Positions 22,899 through 36,473 of a stretch of 64,000 bases of DNA are shown here, one piece after another (position 1 is the first letter of the stretch; each line of letters opens with the position of its first letter). A model generated the notes under the pieces. That model was given only the letters and a program-made list of their open reading frames with translations, was not told the DNA's origin and ran no database searches. This DNA is from Antedon bifida (lineage: Eukaryota > Echinodermata > Crinoidea > Comatulida > Antedonidae): NCBI GenBank assembly GCA_963402885.1, contig OY727095.1, positions 9,863,001 through 9,927,000 of the forward strand, written 5' to 3'. A program made the translations under genes and the position numbers.

Positions 22899-23858
22899 CT
22901 ATTCAAATGAATCGCCATACTTATTTGTCTGCACTTCAGCAGGTCTGTCAGTTTCTAGTGCTTTTCTTAGAGCTTGAATCTTGGATTGTTCCTTTATTTT
23001 ATGCGATTTTGCTTGTTGTGCATCATTTGCCAAGTTGACCCACATGTTTTGGCATTTTTGTGTAGCAATTGATGTAATGATGTAGCCTGTTGTAACACCA
23101 CATACTAAAAAAATTACATTTTCAAGACATTGCAATTATGAATAAATGGAACAAGAAATCCAACAATCTTAGGAATTAATTTTTTGGCTTTTAAACTTTT
23201 AAATAAAAATTAATTGCAAGGCGCTTACTTAACAAAAAAACTTACCTATGGAAAGAACAACTGCTGTATGTTTAGACGTAATGGAAAATCTTCTACGAAA
23301 TAGAATACTCCCTGTATAAGCAGCGCTTGCTCCTAAATAGTATAATAAAATAATTAATAAACAAGTTATTATTGTAATTTATTTATATGAAATATATATT
23401 TAATTTGTACAGCTAAAATATTCTTACCTACAACACAGCCAAAGATACCCTGTACAAAGGCCTTTGACTGGCATACTGTGTACTCTTGTAAACCCTGAAA
23501 ATAAATACAATTTTAAATTTGATTAGACCTGGTAATGCGCATGTAAGTGTACGTACATTGAATGATTGATTTGACACTAACAATAGTGTACTATATATAG
23601 CAATCGATGAGTCAGGACTATAAATGACCTAGCTAGGCTGGGTGTAGTACTGAGGTAGTACTAGATTTTGCTATCTAAGTAGGCTATCAGACTAGCCTAC
23701 GTCGTGTAGGCTACGTAACGTAATACTTCTAATAGGCCTACCCGGCCTACTCTACACATCAAATTAAAACTAAAAATGATAGCATAAACGAAGAAACTCA
23801 CTGGGTATTTTGCAGCCACACTGTCTTCAATTTCAGTTAAACCTATCTTGACAGGCAT
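22899..23858 (-). CDS. TMEM141: Transmembrane protein 141
   Basis: Four exons on the minus strand: 23802-23858 (ATG at 23858-23856), 23428-23494, 23246-23332 and 22899-23104 (stop TAG at 22901-22899), joining in phase to 138 residues. The N-terminus MPVKIGLTEIEDSVAAKYPG and the following EYTVCQSKAFVQGIF resemble vertebrate TMEM141 (as I recall it, [23 protein letters not shown]). Two hydrophobic segments follow, around residues 37-55 and 68-86, then a cysteine-asparagine-tryptophan stretch (CQNMW) that also matches the family. The protein is longer than the human form of about 108 residues because of a charged C-terminal tail of roughly 40 residues. Function is unknown; it is a small membrane protein. 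It is divergent from the SLC27 gene and convergent with SLC6 copy 2. Confidence 0.88.
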
Positions 23859-24236
23859 AATACGTCAAGTAGAAATTTATCAACTTCTATGCAGGGGCCT
23901 CTAACAAAAAAGCGAGTGAGAGCTGAGTACGTGAGAGGAGGGGGACCGGAGAGAGAGATACGATTTGTTTTCATAATAATTACTGAAGCGAATCGTTTGA
24001 CCCAGGTCATTATCTTTAGCGGCGTTGTTGTTTCAGTCGCAGACCAAAGTCAAAATTACTGGGCCTAATTTGGGGTGATTAATCATGTGATTTCTATAAT
24101 ATAAGCCACTAAAAAGATTGCATTTATCTAAACAAAATAGTGTATTGTCCGTGATATGATAACAAGTTCATCTAGGCCTAGTATTAGGGGAGTGAACATT
24201 TTGCGTTTTCTTATTAGCTTAACACCAAGCGCGAGC
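23859..24236. promoter_or_regulatory. Likely bidirectional promoter region between TMEM141 and SLC27A4-like
   Basis: The two start codons point away from each other across 378 bp. The spacer is more GC- and CpG-bearing than its surroundings (for example the purine-rich stretch around 23925-23960), and I see no clear TATA box. That fits a TATA-less housekeeping-type shared promoter, but this is inference from position and composition. Confidence 0.5.
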
Positions 24237-27200
24237 ATGGCACAGAAAGGCCTTTTGTTTGTGTTGTTTGGAGGTGTTCTTTGGGGATTCGGAGGCTTAA
24301 GTGCTGGGCTCAGCCTACTGATTGCCTATACTGTCTACCTGGTAACTGGAGGCTGGAGATTTACAAGAAATGCAATAAAAACATTACCAAGAGATGCACA
24401 GTAAGTTAGCCTAGTTATGATTTTATTATTAGTTATATTATAATATTGTTCGTGTACTATGCACGATTTCCACAATTATCTGCGCAATTTGAATTTAAAC
24501 CCAAATAGTCAATAATGTATTATTTTAACCTAGGCATATTTATAAATAAACTAATAATGTATTATACCATAACTTTTTATAATAAAAAATTAAATTGCTT
24601 TTATAGTCACACTGAGATAAAACAATCAGGCTTTATGTAGAAAAGTTTAAGCATTGATGGGAAAAAGACTATAATTAAATTTTCGTTTAATTTCAGAGCT
24701 TTATATACATTATTTGCACTCAAGTACAGTCTTTATAAATATCAAAAAGACAATGTTCTTGTACACCAACAATTTCAAGCTAATGTCAAGAAACATCCCC
24801 ATAAAGTGGCATTTATGACCGAGGATGAAAAATGGACATTTCAACAGATAGAAGATTACAGTAATCGTGTTGCTAACTATTTTTCTGGAGCAGGTTACAG
24901 GCACGGTGATACAGTGGCTGTTTTCATGACGGGTAGCCCAGAGTTTGTCGCCATATGGCTAGGCTTGTCCAAGATCGGCGTTGTGGCTGCTCTCATAAAC
25001 TATAACCTACGACTGAAGTCCATGGCGCATTGTGTTTCTGTCTCTAATGGCCGGGCACTGATTTATGGTAGTGACCTATCCGATGGTAAGAATAGCATAG
25101 CTTAATTGAACCAGGGATTAATGTACTATTTTAGCTCTCAATAGTGGTATTATATTATAGAAAATTAAAATTGCTGATGATTGAGAAATATACTGATGGG
25201 CTACTGTACAAACAAGCTTCTTTTTCTGTCATAGAAATAAAAAAGTTTCAGGTGGTGCTTATTCAACCTGGGTTTAATATTTTAGGGAAGTGCCTATTGT
25301 CACTTCCTCCTTAATAGCGTCATTGTTTCAGAGCCATTGTTATCACAAAGTTATTTTAAATGCAGTACATATGTGCTTCCAAATAGGAACACTGTAGAAT
25401 AAAACAACCAAAACCTCAAGACATTCTTAACCTTACTTTATATTACCTCCTTTTTGGAATCACACATAGTGTACCAAAGGGAATCTAACAACAGGGATCA
25501 AAAGGTTATCTGTGGCTGCGACATGATCAGTTCCATGCCCACTAAACAGACACTGTGCAGCTGAGAATATAATAATAATAGTTCATTATTACCCCGACAG
25601 TATAATAAATGCAGCTAGTAATCAGCGCAAAGTTGTCTTGATTTAACTGGTGCCCATTTTATACACCTGTGTGGAGAGAGGCAAATGCAAGTAAAGTATC
25701 TTGCCTAAGAATACAAGCAATGCGGCGAGAGTTGGATTCGAACCACGATCAGTAATCCAACGTTCAGCACACTGCACCACACACCCTCATAGTACAGTAC
25801 TGTTGGTATTTGTCGCTACTAGACATAAGATCAATGGACTGTTATGAGTTCGTTCTTATCTTGGCAAGGTGAGCTCATCGTCCTGTTGTTAGATGTTCAC
25901 CTAACTTTACTAGCATTTCTTGACCATTCAAACCATTCTTTATGCAGCTGTTGCTGAAGCTCAAACACTACAAACTGGAAACTTGCAGTACTATTGTTTT
26001 GGAGATTGTGTGCTAGAGGGTATTAAGGATGCCATACATCTAGATCCACTCATTCAAGCAGCATCAACTTACTGTCCAACAAGTCCACATGGCCTAAAAA
26101 TAAAAGGTAAAACAAATACATGGTTATCATCTTTCAAACTAAAATCACCACTAAACTTTATAATAAAATTGTTACTACAGTACTATGTTATTGTTGTTGC
26201 CAGGCTTTATTCTGGGTGGTAATAATATGTTTCTTATTGGACGAGAAGAGCTTTCTAGCCTCTTTTACCTATTTTAAAAATTAAACTAAGAAAGTATCTC
26301 ATCGTTGATATTCCTATATATTCCGGTTTTATGATATTGTTGCTCTTCACTTTTTATTGTACTTTTTTATATTACCTTTTTTACATTTTATATGTAATTT
26401 TTTATTTTGTCTTTCACATTTCTATATGTCCTTATGATCCTTGTTCACTTTCACATCTCCGATTTCTCTTGCAATGGACCCCACCCTTATCTTGCACTCA
26501 AGAAGTACATTTATTTTGATTACAAATTATATCACAGTTAAGTATTACGTTCACAATGTGACTAATTCATATCGTGAGATTACCAGTCTAACCTATCTTA
26601 TTTGTTTGATTTCAGATAAATTAATCTACATCTATACATCAGGAACTACTGGATTGCCTAAAGCAGCTGTAATTACACACTCACGGTTAGTAATACTAAA
26701 AATATGTAGCATTTGGTTGTCATCTTAACAAAGGGTCCAATGAGATATCATTTGTATCTGGGTCATAAAACAGTTACAGAACTTTGAACACATTAATTAT
26801 TAATCTTATCTTATAGTGTAACAACAAATATATGTATTTCATGTGACAAAAATAACTCAAAGACTTACAAGACTCTATGTGAGCAGCTTAATAATATTAA
26901 TATTAATAATAATTCAATCTTATAATATATAATGCATATAAGCAAGTTCTCAATTCGACGATAGCAATAATTTAAATACTATTTGTTGATTTTTATTTCT
27001 TATGTTATTCTTTTTAGTTTTATGTACATGTCTGTGGGAATGACCCTTGCATTCCACTTTCGAAGCAGTGACATCATCTATTGCGCAATGCCGCTCTACC
27101 ACTCTGCAGGTGGTATTGTAGGGGTTGGACAAGTGATAGTATCTGGATGCACGATGGCCATTCGCAAGAAATTCTCAGCAAGTCGTTTTTGGGATGACTG

Positions 27201-30200
27201 TATAAAATATAAAGCAACTGTATGTATTTTAAATTTTGTTTCAATCTTTCATTTCAATAATACATTACAAAAATGATAATACAGTTAGTGACTAATACAA
27301 AAATTATTAATCAGTTCTCAATGTATTTTTTTGACGCTCCTAAAATTTATATCATTAAATTTTAATAGCCTGACTGGAATTCTAAACTATAAATTCGACA
27401 CTAACTATTTCGTTATATCTTATAGGTTATTCAATACATTGGTGAAATTTGCCGGTACCTGCTCAATCAACCTGATCGTCCATCTGACACTGGTCATTGT
27501 GTTCGTATGGCCATCGGTAATGGTCTACAGAAAAAAATTTGGACTGACTTTGTTAACAGGTTTAAAATTCCTAAGGTTAGTATCATTGGCTGTGAATGTG
27601 GCTCAAATTTTTTTCAAAAAACTGAGTGTAGTTTTTTTAATTTTTGAAATGGGAAAAGATAATGCATTACAAGGATATACATATTTTGTCGCTTGTAAAG
27701 CTCTGTCTACACTATCAAACTTTATGTGACAAAAAAATGTGATGTGCTCATATATGGACATGACGATGTCATATCACTACCATATTAAAGCATATCACTA
27801 CCACTAGTTTGATAGTGCAGACAGAACTTTATGTATATACTTGCTTATAAATCCCAAAATCTAGGTTCGAATCCTAAAATTCTTTCACATAGCCACAGGC
27901 AGCTTAATTATATTAAGTTAAAATGCATGTGTTTATTTGTATTAATATTCATCCTCAATTGATGAAATTTGCATTAGCTTAGCTTCTCTACGGACCAACA
28001 GTAGCCACATTGCAGCGCCTACCACTTACGTCCTTATCTGAAAAGACTTGTTCTACCACCAGTGCTATGGTCGAAAAGGGCCTTGAATCTGTGCCGATTG
28101 TAATGCTACGATTCGCAGCACGGACTGATGTATTACTATTGTGTGGGCTTCCACATCACAGGGTTGCTTTTCTTTTTACATTTTGTTCTATTATTATTTT
28201 AAGGTTTATTTGTTGCTATAAATATAAAAAAAGAGAAAATGGTGAAAATATTAATAATTCTATGAGTAATAGAGTAATGTATTGTTTGAAGGTTTGCATG
28301 GTGAAATCAAATGTTGATATAAAGTTTGCGGTACACCACGTGTATTAGTTCTGAAAAGAATAGAGTAATGATATGGTTTTTTTTAATCTTTTTTTTATAT
28401 ATATATATATATATAAATTTATCGAGATGAATTATTTGAAATTCGTATTTATTATTTATTTTATTCGTACCTTATTTAAATACCTTATTAATTTGTATTA
28501 TTTTAATAGATTAGAAAGAAAGAAAATAAATGGTTACATTGAACCGCTCGGCCGCACAACTTGAAAACTTGTTTATTTCTACCCACACATTTTTGTTGGA
28601 TGTGTTTTGAAATACAACAATCAATATTTATATTTGTTATGTTTATAATCGTCTCAGATTGCTGAGTTTTATGGTGCAACGGAAGGCAACACAAACGTCA
28701 TCAACACTACCAGCTATCCTGGTGCAGTCGGCTTCAACTCTATCATCGTACCTAATGTTTATCCTGTGACACTTATCAGAGTGGATGAAGTCACGAAAGA
28801 GATAATTCGGAATAAAAATGGTCTTTGCGAAAGATGCAAACCAGGTTTGTGCTTATTATTGCTAGTGCTAATCACAAATACTGTATATCCTCTGGTTTAA
28901 TACAATATGTGTATGTTTTAACACTACACCAACCCTATAAAGGGTACACTTTGTTATCTCCGAAGGCATCCTCGAAAATGGGGTTTCCCACTGTATATTT
29001 CATCTATTAAATATGTACAGTAAACGTTTATTAAAAATTGATCATATAAAACTGTTTCAGGGCAAGTTGGTCATCTCATTGGCAAGATAAGAAAAGGAGA
29101 TCCCACAAGAGAGTTCCATGGTTACGTAAACAAGGAGGCTTCTGGGAAAAAGATTGAATACGATGTCTTTGAAAAAGGAGACAGTGTGTTTCTTTCAGGT
29201 TTGTAAATATGATGTTGAAGAGTGTTGGACTTAAATAACAAATGGCAGGAAATATTTTTGATTATGACTGATATCTATCCTGAACTTTGACCTCTATGCC
29301 ACCTGAATATGTGAAAATGGCTGAGAATTTCTTGTGATTGAATATTTGTAAAATAAAAAAAGTCATGTTTCATTTAAAATTATCGCCTAAATAATTACAA
29401 AGTGCCCCAGCCCAAACAATGTTATTATCCGCCCTGTGATTTAGGATATGAGATTATTTGACACTACAGTTATTATATTAATCATAATTGTCTAAATCAT
29501 ACATAATCACAATTTATTTAACCTTTTGTACAATTCAGGGGACATGCTGTATATGGATGAACTGGGATATATGTATTTTTGTGATCGTTCAGGCGATACA
29601 TTCCGTTGGAAAGGAGAGAACGTTTCTACCACAGAAGTGGAGAGTACTGTGAGCCGGTTGATAGGCCTACGAGACGCAACATGCTATGGTGTTGAGATTC
29701 CAGGTACGCCATTGTGTTAAAAGTACTACACCATTGTGTTAAAAGTGTTTTCGATAGGATTGTTTAGCACCACTGAGTACTGTTGATTTTTTTAAAAATC
29801 TTTTAATCCCATAGAATAATCTTGTTATGATTTATATACATTAAAATGTGAAATATATTTTTTGACTCAAAACAGTTTATATTCTTATTATATTTTTTTT
29901 TATTAGGATTGTTGTTTATATGTGTAATGATCTGTAGTGTACAGAAAGCAAATTTCTGATATTTTATATTTGACAAATAAATGCTGTGGAAAGCGTAAAT
30001 CCTATAATTTTTTTTGTCTATTATTTTATTCAAATTCTTCATAGTTGGAAGCCTGGCGATTGCAGAATGGAATATTTAAAACATTACAATAAAATACAAG
30101 AAAACCTATCGATGTCTTAATGTTGACTTGTTTTGCTTTGACAGGTAACGAAGGTAGGGCTGGTATGGTAGCTGTGGTTGGTACACCTGGTACAGTGGAT

Positions 30201-31034
30201 CTGGTTACACTCAATCATGACCTGCAGAAAGCTTTGCCAGCTTATGCTAAACCAATCTTCATTAGGTTTACAGAAAAACTTGAAATGACGTGTAAGTCTT
30301 ATAGTAGAACCTTCGAGACCCAACAGAGAGTTGTCTTTACTGGGTGTTGCCTGTTAGTGGAAATGTGGCGCACTCAAGGGTATTTACAATCGTGTGACAT
30401 GCATGACATTGTGAATACCTGAGAATGCGCTGCATTTCCCCTAATGAAAAAGACTTGTGCGTTATTTGCTTTTTATAACATGGGTTCAATGATGTAGCCA
30501 ATCAGATGCACTGAAATGAGTCACGTGTGCGCTCTTTATTTTGTCACTATGATGCACTGGAATGCAAAAGGTGCACAGCAAAAAAGCATAAAAGCACTAT
30601 GCGTGTAAATCCTATTGCAGAATGCCGCTAGGCTCACTGCATGATTTACAAGTACGAACCAGGTCGTCTGCACCGCGGCCCCAAAAACAAAACATATTCA
30701 CGTCAATTGTATATCTTGTTAATTCTACTACATGACTGTTTTGCTAGGCCTCGCTTCCTAGGCCTAGGCTAGACAGTGATTGGTTTCCTATTATTTGATA
30801 CTTATTTATTATATATACTTATATTCTTATTAGTTATATTTAATACCATTTCAATTTTATCTAAAACTTTTAGCTACTCACAAAGTGAAGAAGACAGGAT
30901 TTAGAGAAGAAGCATTCCATTTACCCAAGCTGAAAGGAGATGTTGTGTACTATATGGATAGTAAAACCAGAAACTTTGAATTACTTACTGATGAAATTTA
31001 CCAAAATATATTAAAGGGAAATGTTCGATTTTAA
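24237..31034 (+). CDS. SLC27A4-like: Long-chain fatty acid transport protein / very-long-chain acyl-CoA synthetase (SLC27A1/A4 type)
   Basis: Eleven exons join in phase: 24237-24400, 24697-25085, 25948-26106, 26616-26685, 27018-27219, 27426-27575, 28658-28844, 29061-29198, 29539-29703, 30145-30291, 30874-31034 (TAA). The product is 643 residues, the same length I recall for human FATP4. A hydrophobic N-terminal segment is followed by TGGWRF, then the AMP-binding P-loop [14 protein letters not shown] (about 242-255), [29 protein letters not shown], and the FATP signature [18 protein letters not shown] followed by [11 protein letters not shown] (about 493-521). By family, it activates long and very long chain fatty acids to acyl-CoA using ATP, aiding uptake at the endoplasmic reticulum or plasma membrane. 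I chose ATG 24237 because MAQKGLL leads straight into the hydrophobic segment; an in-frame ATG at 24156 would add 27 residues. A1 versus A4 cannot be settled without a tree. Confidence 0.93.
25650..25800 (-). repeat. tRNA-derived SINE fragment in an SLC27 intron
   Basis: AAAGTATCTTGCCTAAGAAT, then AGTTGGATTCGAACCACGAT and CCAACGTTCAGCACACTGCA, follow the common SINE2-type tRNA-headed layout read from the minus strand, with box B TTCGAACCA. Family call from memory. Confidence 0.55.
27697..27830. mobile_element. MITE copy 1 of the AAGCTCTGTCTAC family (SLC27 intron)
   Basis: AAAGCTCTGTCTACACTATC at the left end is inverted at the right (GATAGTGCAGACAGAACTTT). The inside carries paired CATATATGGACATGA-type motifs. 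Related copies lie at 40144, 45829 and 50198. Confidence 0.85.
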
Positions 31035-31600
31035 ACTTTTATTAATTTTCATTGGTTACAATTGTCGTATTCGATTGGGAACTTTCGATGTCAACGTAAA
31101 GATTCGTTGAGTACTTTTTGTATTCGAATTGTAAATTTGTGCTCAACTGAAAGTCATTCGAAAAGAAAACGTTGACAACGAAAGCTTTTTCGTTAAGAAC
31201 AATCTCAACACTCAAAATAAAAAAACTACTCAACTGTTCTGTGCTGATTGTTGTATGTGAATCTAGTGAAGATATAGAAGTTTCCTATATATGTTATTTA
31301 CATACAAATTGTTAAAAGCTGAAAATATTATATGTAATCATTTATTTTATTCACAAAGCACAAGATTAAGTTACTGATTGAATGTATGTCTTTTAGAATC
31401 ATGTAAAAGTATTCAGTTTATTATGAAAATAATAATCTTAAAATGTGAAATCCAATTTTGACCATTGTAATAATTTAAAAACTGACTGACTGAAAATGTT
31501 TCTCCCTTAAAAAATATCAAACATGTGTTCTGCGCAAGTTACGTCAATAGATAAACACAGAGTTGCATTTTACCTTTTTGTGTTATTATTGTCATAGTAA
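31035..31600 (+). other. 3' untranslated and downstream region of the SLC27 gene
   Basis: No exon seen. AATAAA at about 31216 is a candidate polyadenylation signal. Confidence 0.4.
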
Positions 31601-31617
31601 CCAGTTAAATATATATA

Positions 31618-34600
31618 AAATCCCTGTACTATATGGCACATGGATTTTTCCAAAAATGACCAAATTTCAACCCTTTTATTTTTTTACATAAATGGTTACA
31701 TATAAGATGATGATAATGCAATATATGTACATATATAGTACTATTATTGCATAATAATAGTATTTTGAAAACTACATTTTGGCAATTTTTTTTTTTAGAT
31801 CCCTGTTCTATAGCACAGGGATTTTTTCCAAAATTTTTACCCTCTTATTTTTTTACATAAATGGTTACTATACGTCTATAAGATTATAATAACGCAATAT
31901 ATGCACATAATAAGCACAGGTATTTTTTCCAAAAATTACCAAATTTCGACCCTTTTATTTTTTACATAAATGGTTACTATACGTCTATAAGATTATGATA
32001 ACACAATATATGCACATATAATAGCAATATTATTGCATAATAATAGTATTTTAAAAACTGCATATTTTGGCAATTTTTTTCTAAAAATGCCTGTACTATA
32101 GCACAGGGATTTTTTCCAAAAACGTCCAAATTTTGACCATTTTATTTTTTTACATAACTAGTTACTATACATCTATAAAATGATGATAACGCAATATATG
32201 CACATATATAGAAATATTATTGCATAAAAATAGTATTTTAAAAACTGCATAATTTTGGCAATTTTTTCGAAAATCTCTGTACTATAGTACAGGGAAATTT
32301 TCGGAAAATTGCCGATTTTCGACCCTTTTATTTTTTGACATAAATGGTTACTATAGCATAAAAAACATGCGCAGAGTTGAATAATGGGTTCTGCGCATGT
32401 CAATTGTGCTATGGTAACCACTTTTGACATAAATGGTTACTATAGTATAATAAACATGCGCAGAGCCGAATAATGGGTTCTGCGCATGTCAATTGTGCTA
32501 TAGTAACCAGTTTTATCGAAAAATAAAAAGGTCGAAAATTTGCCATTTTAAAAAAAAATCCCTTTACTATAGTAGAGGGAAATTTTCGAAAAATGGCCGA
32601 TTTTCGACCTTTCTATTTTTTGACATAAATGGTCACTATAGCATAAAAAACATGCGCAGAGTCGAATAATGGGTTCTGCGCATGTCAATTGTGCTATGGT
32701 AACCACTTTTGACATAAATGGTTACTATTGCATAATAAACATGCGCAGAAGCGAATAATGGGTTACTACTGTATAGTATAATAAACATGCGCAGAGTGGA
32801 ATAATGGGTTCTGCGCATGACAATTGTGCTATGGTAACCACTTTTGACATAAATGGTTACTATTGCATAATAAACATGCGCAGAGACGAATAATGGGTTC
32901 TGCGCATGTCAACGGTGCTATAGTAACCAGTTTTATCGAAAAATAAAAAGGTCGAAAATTGGCAATTTTTTGAAAAAATCCCTGTACTATAGTACAGGGA
33001 AATTTTCGAAAAATGGCCGATTTTCGACCCTTTTATTTTTTGACATAAATGGTTACTATTGCATAATAAACATGCGCAGAGACGAATAATGGGTTCTACG
33101 CATGTCGATTGTGCTATGGTAACCACTTTTGACATAAATGGTTACTATTGCATAATAAACATGCGCAGAGACGAATAATGGGTTCTGCGCATGTCAATTG
33201 TGCTATAGTAACCAGTTTTATCGAAAAATAAAAAGGTCGAAAATTTGCCATTTTTAAAAAAAATCCCAGTACTATAGTAGAGGGAAATTTTCGAAAAATG
33301 GCCGATTTTCGACCCTTTTATTTTTTGAAATAAATGGTTACTATTGCATAATAAACATGCGCAGAGACGAATAATGGGTTCTGCACATGTCAATTGTGCT
33401 ATGGTAACCTGTTTTGACATAAATGGTTACTATAGTATAATAAACATGCGCAGAGGCGAATAATGGGTTCTGCGCATGTAAATTGTGCTATAGTAACCAG
33501 TTTTATCGAAAAATAAAAAGGTCGAAAATTGGCCATTTTTTGGAAAAAAATCCCTTTACTATAGTACAGGGAAATTTTCGAAAAATGGCCGATAATGGGT
33601 TCTGCGCATGTCAATTGTGCTATAGTAACCAGTTTTATCGAAAAATAAAAAGGTCGAAAATTTGCCATTTTTTAAAAAAATCCCTGTACTATAGTACAGG
33701 GAAATTTTCGAAAAATGGCCGATTTTCGACCCTTTTATTTTTTGACATAAATGGTTACTATAGCATAAAAAACATGCGCAGAGTTGAATAATGGGTTTTG
33801 CGCATGTCAATTGTGCTATGGTAACCACTTTTGACATAAATGGTTACTATTGCATAATAAACATGCGCAGAGACGAATAATGGGTTCTGCGCATGTCAAT
33901 TGTGCTATAGTAACCAGTTTTATCGAAAAATAAAAAGGTCGAAAATTGGCCATTTTTTGAAAAAATCCCTGTACTATAGTAGAGGGAAATTTTCGAAAAA
34001 TGGCCGATTTTTATTTTTTGACATAAATGGTTACTATAGCATAAAAAACATGCGCAGAGTCGAATAATGGGTTCTGCGCATGTCAATTGTGCTATGGTAA
34101 CCACTTTTGACATAAATGGTTACTATTGCATAATAAACATGCACAGAGACGAATAATGGGTTCTGCGCATGTCAATTGTGCTATAGTAACCAGTTTTATC
34201 GAAAAATAAAAAGGTCGAAAATTGGCCATTTTTAAAAAAAATCCCTGTACAGGGAAATTTTCGAAAAATGGCCGATTTTCGACCCTTTTATTTTTTGACA
34301 TAAATGGTTACTATTGCATAATAAACATGCGCAGAGACGAATAATGGGTTCTACGCATGTCGATTGTGCTATGGTAACCACTTTTGATATAAATGGTTAC
34401 TATTGCATAATAAACATGCGCAGAGACGAATAATGGGTTCTGCGCATGTCAATTGTGCTATAGTAACCAGTTTTATCGAAAAATAAAAAGGTCGAAAATT
34501 GGCCATTTCTTGAAAAAATCCCTTTACCAATAGTACAGGGAAATTTTCGAAAAATGGCCGATTTTCGACCCTTTTATTTTTTGACATAAATGGTTACTAT

Positions 34601-35462
34601 AGCATAAAAAACATGCGCGGAGTCGAATAATTGGTTCTGCGCATGCCAATTGTGCTATGGCAACCACTTTCGACATAAATGGTTACTATTGCATACTAAA
34701 CATGCGCAGAAGCGAATAATGGGTTACTACTGTATAGTATAATAAACATGCGCAGAGTCGAATAATGGGTTCTGCGCATGTCAATTGTGCTATGGTAACC
34801 ACTTTTGACATAAATGGTTACTATTGCATAATAAACATGCGCAGAGACGAATAATGGGTTCTGCGCATGTCAATTGTGCTATAGTAACCAGTTTTATCGA
34901 AAAATAAAAAGGTCGAAAATTGGCCATTTTTAAAAAAAATCCCTGTACTATAGTACAGGGAAATTTTCAAAAAATGGCCGATTTTCGACCCTTTTATTTT
35001 TTGACATAAAGGGTTACTATAGCATAATAATCATGCGCAGAGACGAATAATGGGTTCTGCGCATGTCAATTGTGCTATAGTAACCAGTTTTATCGAAAAA
35101 TAAAAACGTCAAAAATTGGCCATTTTTAAAAAAAATCTTTGTACTATAGTACAGGAAAATTTTCGAAAAATGGCCGATTTTCGACCCTTTTATTTTTTGA
35201 CATAAATGGTTACTATTGCATAAAAAACATACGCAGAGTCGAATAATGGGTTCTGCGCATGTCAATTGTGCTATAGTAACCACTTTTGACATAAATGGTT
35301 ACTATTGCATAATAAACATGCGCAGAGACGAATAATGGGTTCTGCGCATGTTTCCAAAAACGGCCAAATTTTGACCATTTTATTTTTTTACATAAATAGT
35401 TACTTTACGTCTATAAGATGATGATTATGCACATATATAGCAATATTATTGCATAATAATTC
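31618..35462. repeat. Palindromic tandem array (satellite-like), nested in an older related repeat
   Basis: Units of roughly 190-290 bp each hold a perfect palindrome CCCTGTACTATAGTACAGGG, arms with ATGGCCGATTTTCGACCCTT and the inverse AAGGTCGAAAATTGGCCATT, TAAATGGTTACTAT and its inverse ATAGTAACCAG, and a central hairpin ACATGCGCAG...CTGCGCATGT. The AATAATGGGTT core occurs about 24 times between 32380 and 35340. The outer parts, 31618-32280 and 35350-35462, are a divergent type that instead has TATACGTCTATAAGATGATG and ATATTATTGCATAATAATAG. Frames on either strand inside the array are by-products. Confidence 0.9.
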
Positions 35463-36473
35463 ACAAGAATTAACAAGAAAATATAAACCCTAAATTAATT
35501 TTCATTTTGTTGAATAATAGACACATACTTAATTGGAAATAAAAAGTAATTTATTGGGATTTATACTATTGTTTTAAAACACATACATTCACTATACACA
35601 ATATAATTTGTGATTACATCTAACATAGCAAAATATATGTACATTTGTAATTATCGTAACATTGTGACAGTGTACAAATTACTACACTAAATATTATATT
35701 TCGTATTCTTAATATTTTAAATATCAGTGTTTGTTGGTTTTGTTTATCATTTAAAATAAGCTAATATACATACCACGATTTAACATAAAACTAAAAAAAA
35801 ACTGTAAACCTGCATAAGATGAAATTGAAATTGATTGAAATATATATTTATACTGGGCGACCTCTTCAGTCAAAGACTGGTCTCCCAGAGGACCCAGTTA
35901 TGATCAGTGGCTGTGATGTACTAATACACCGGGGTAACCCCCTAATCGTCTCGAAAGATGTACTAGGTTCTTTAAAGTGCACACGAGCTAGATGTGTACA
36001 CTAGACCTACGGTTTATAGTCCTTATCCGAGAACCATGGAGTGAGTGAGCCTCGAACCACTGCCAATGTTATGGCTACGTAATTACGGTTCCACTGTCTT
36101 AACTGCTTGGCCACTCACTCACTCAAGATAACCTCAATACATTACAGCAGAACCCCTATTAAGGGGACACCAAACAAATTTTCCCCACACTATAAGCCAT
36201 AGTATACCAAAATTAACATTGCATTACACATTTTTTATTTCTCGTGAAACAAATTTGTTTAAGAAAGAAATTGTATGTACCATATTTAGTCGAATAAACG
36301 CTCAATTTCAGTTTATTGTGCAGGTGTATGTATGTATTCAAATACAATGTATGTATTCAAATGCAATTTACATATTCAAATGCAATTTACATATTTAAAT
36401 GCAATTTACATATTCAAAAGCAGTGTCCGATAAAGTATTTACAAATACTTTAATTACAACCTTTACACAATTT
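35463..36473. other. Downstream region of stomatin, between the satellite and the last exon
   Basis: AT-rich, no exon. It holds a SINE-like piece at 36013-36126, a GGGGACACC-type dispersed repeat near 36146-36200, and a short ATTCAAATGCAATTTACAT tandem repeat near 36340-36420. Plus-strand TTTATT near 36311 could be the stomatin polyadenylation signal. Confidence 0.5.
36013..36126 (-). repeat. tRNA-derived SINE-like fragment
   Basis: On the minus strand GTGGCCAAGCAGTTAAGACA (box A-like, as in tRNA-Ser/Leu) and GTGGTTCGAGGCTCACTC (box B) lie about 50 bp apart, flanked by GAGT repeats. Confidence 0.55.

Noticed and set aside
28010..28350. 112-codon open frame in an SLC27 intron
   Set aside because: It lies between well-supported exons on the same strand, has no recognisable domain and decays into AT repeats.
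32173..35292. Many similar minus-strand open frames (about 60-92 codons) that look like a cysteine-rich protein family
   Set aside because: They track the tandem palindromic repeat and occur in every unit with no start or splice logic; they are by-products of the satellite.
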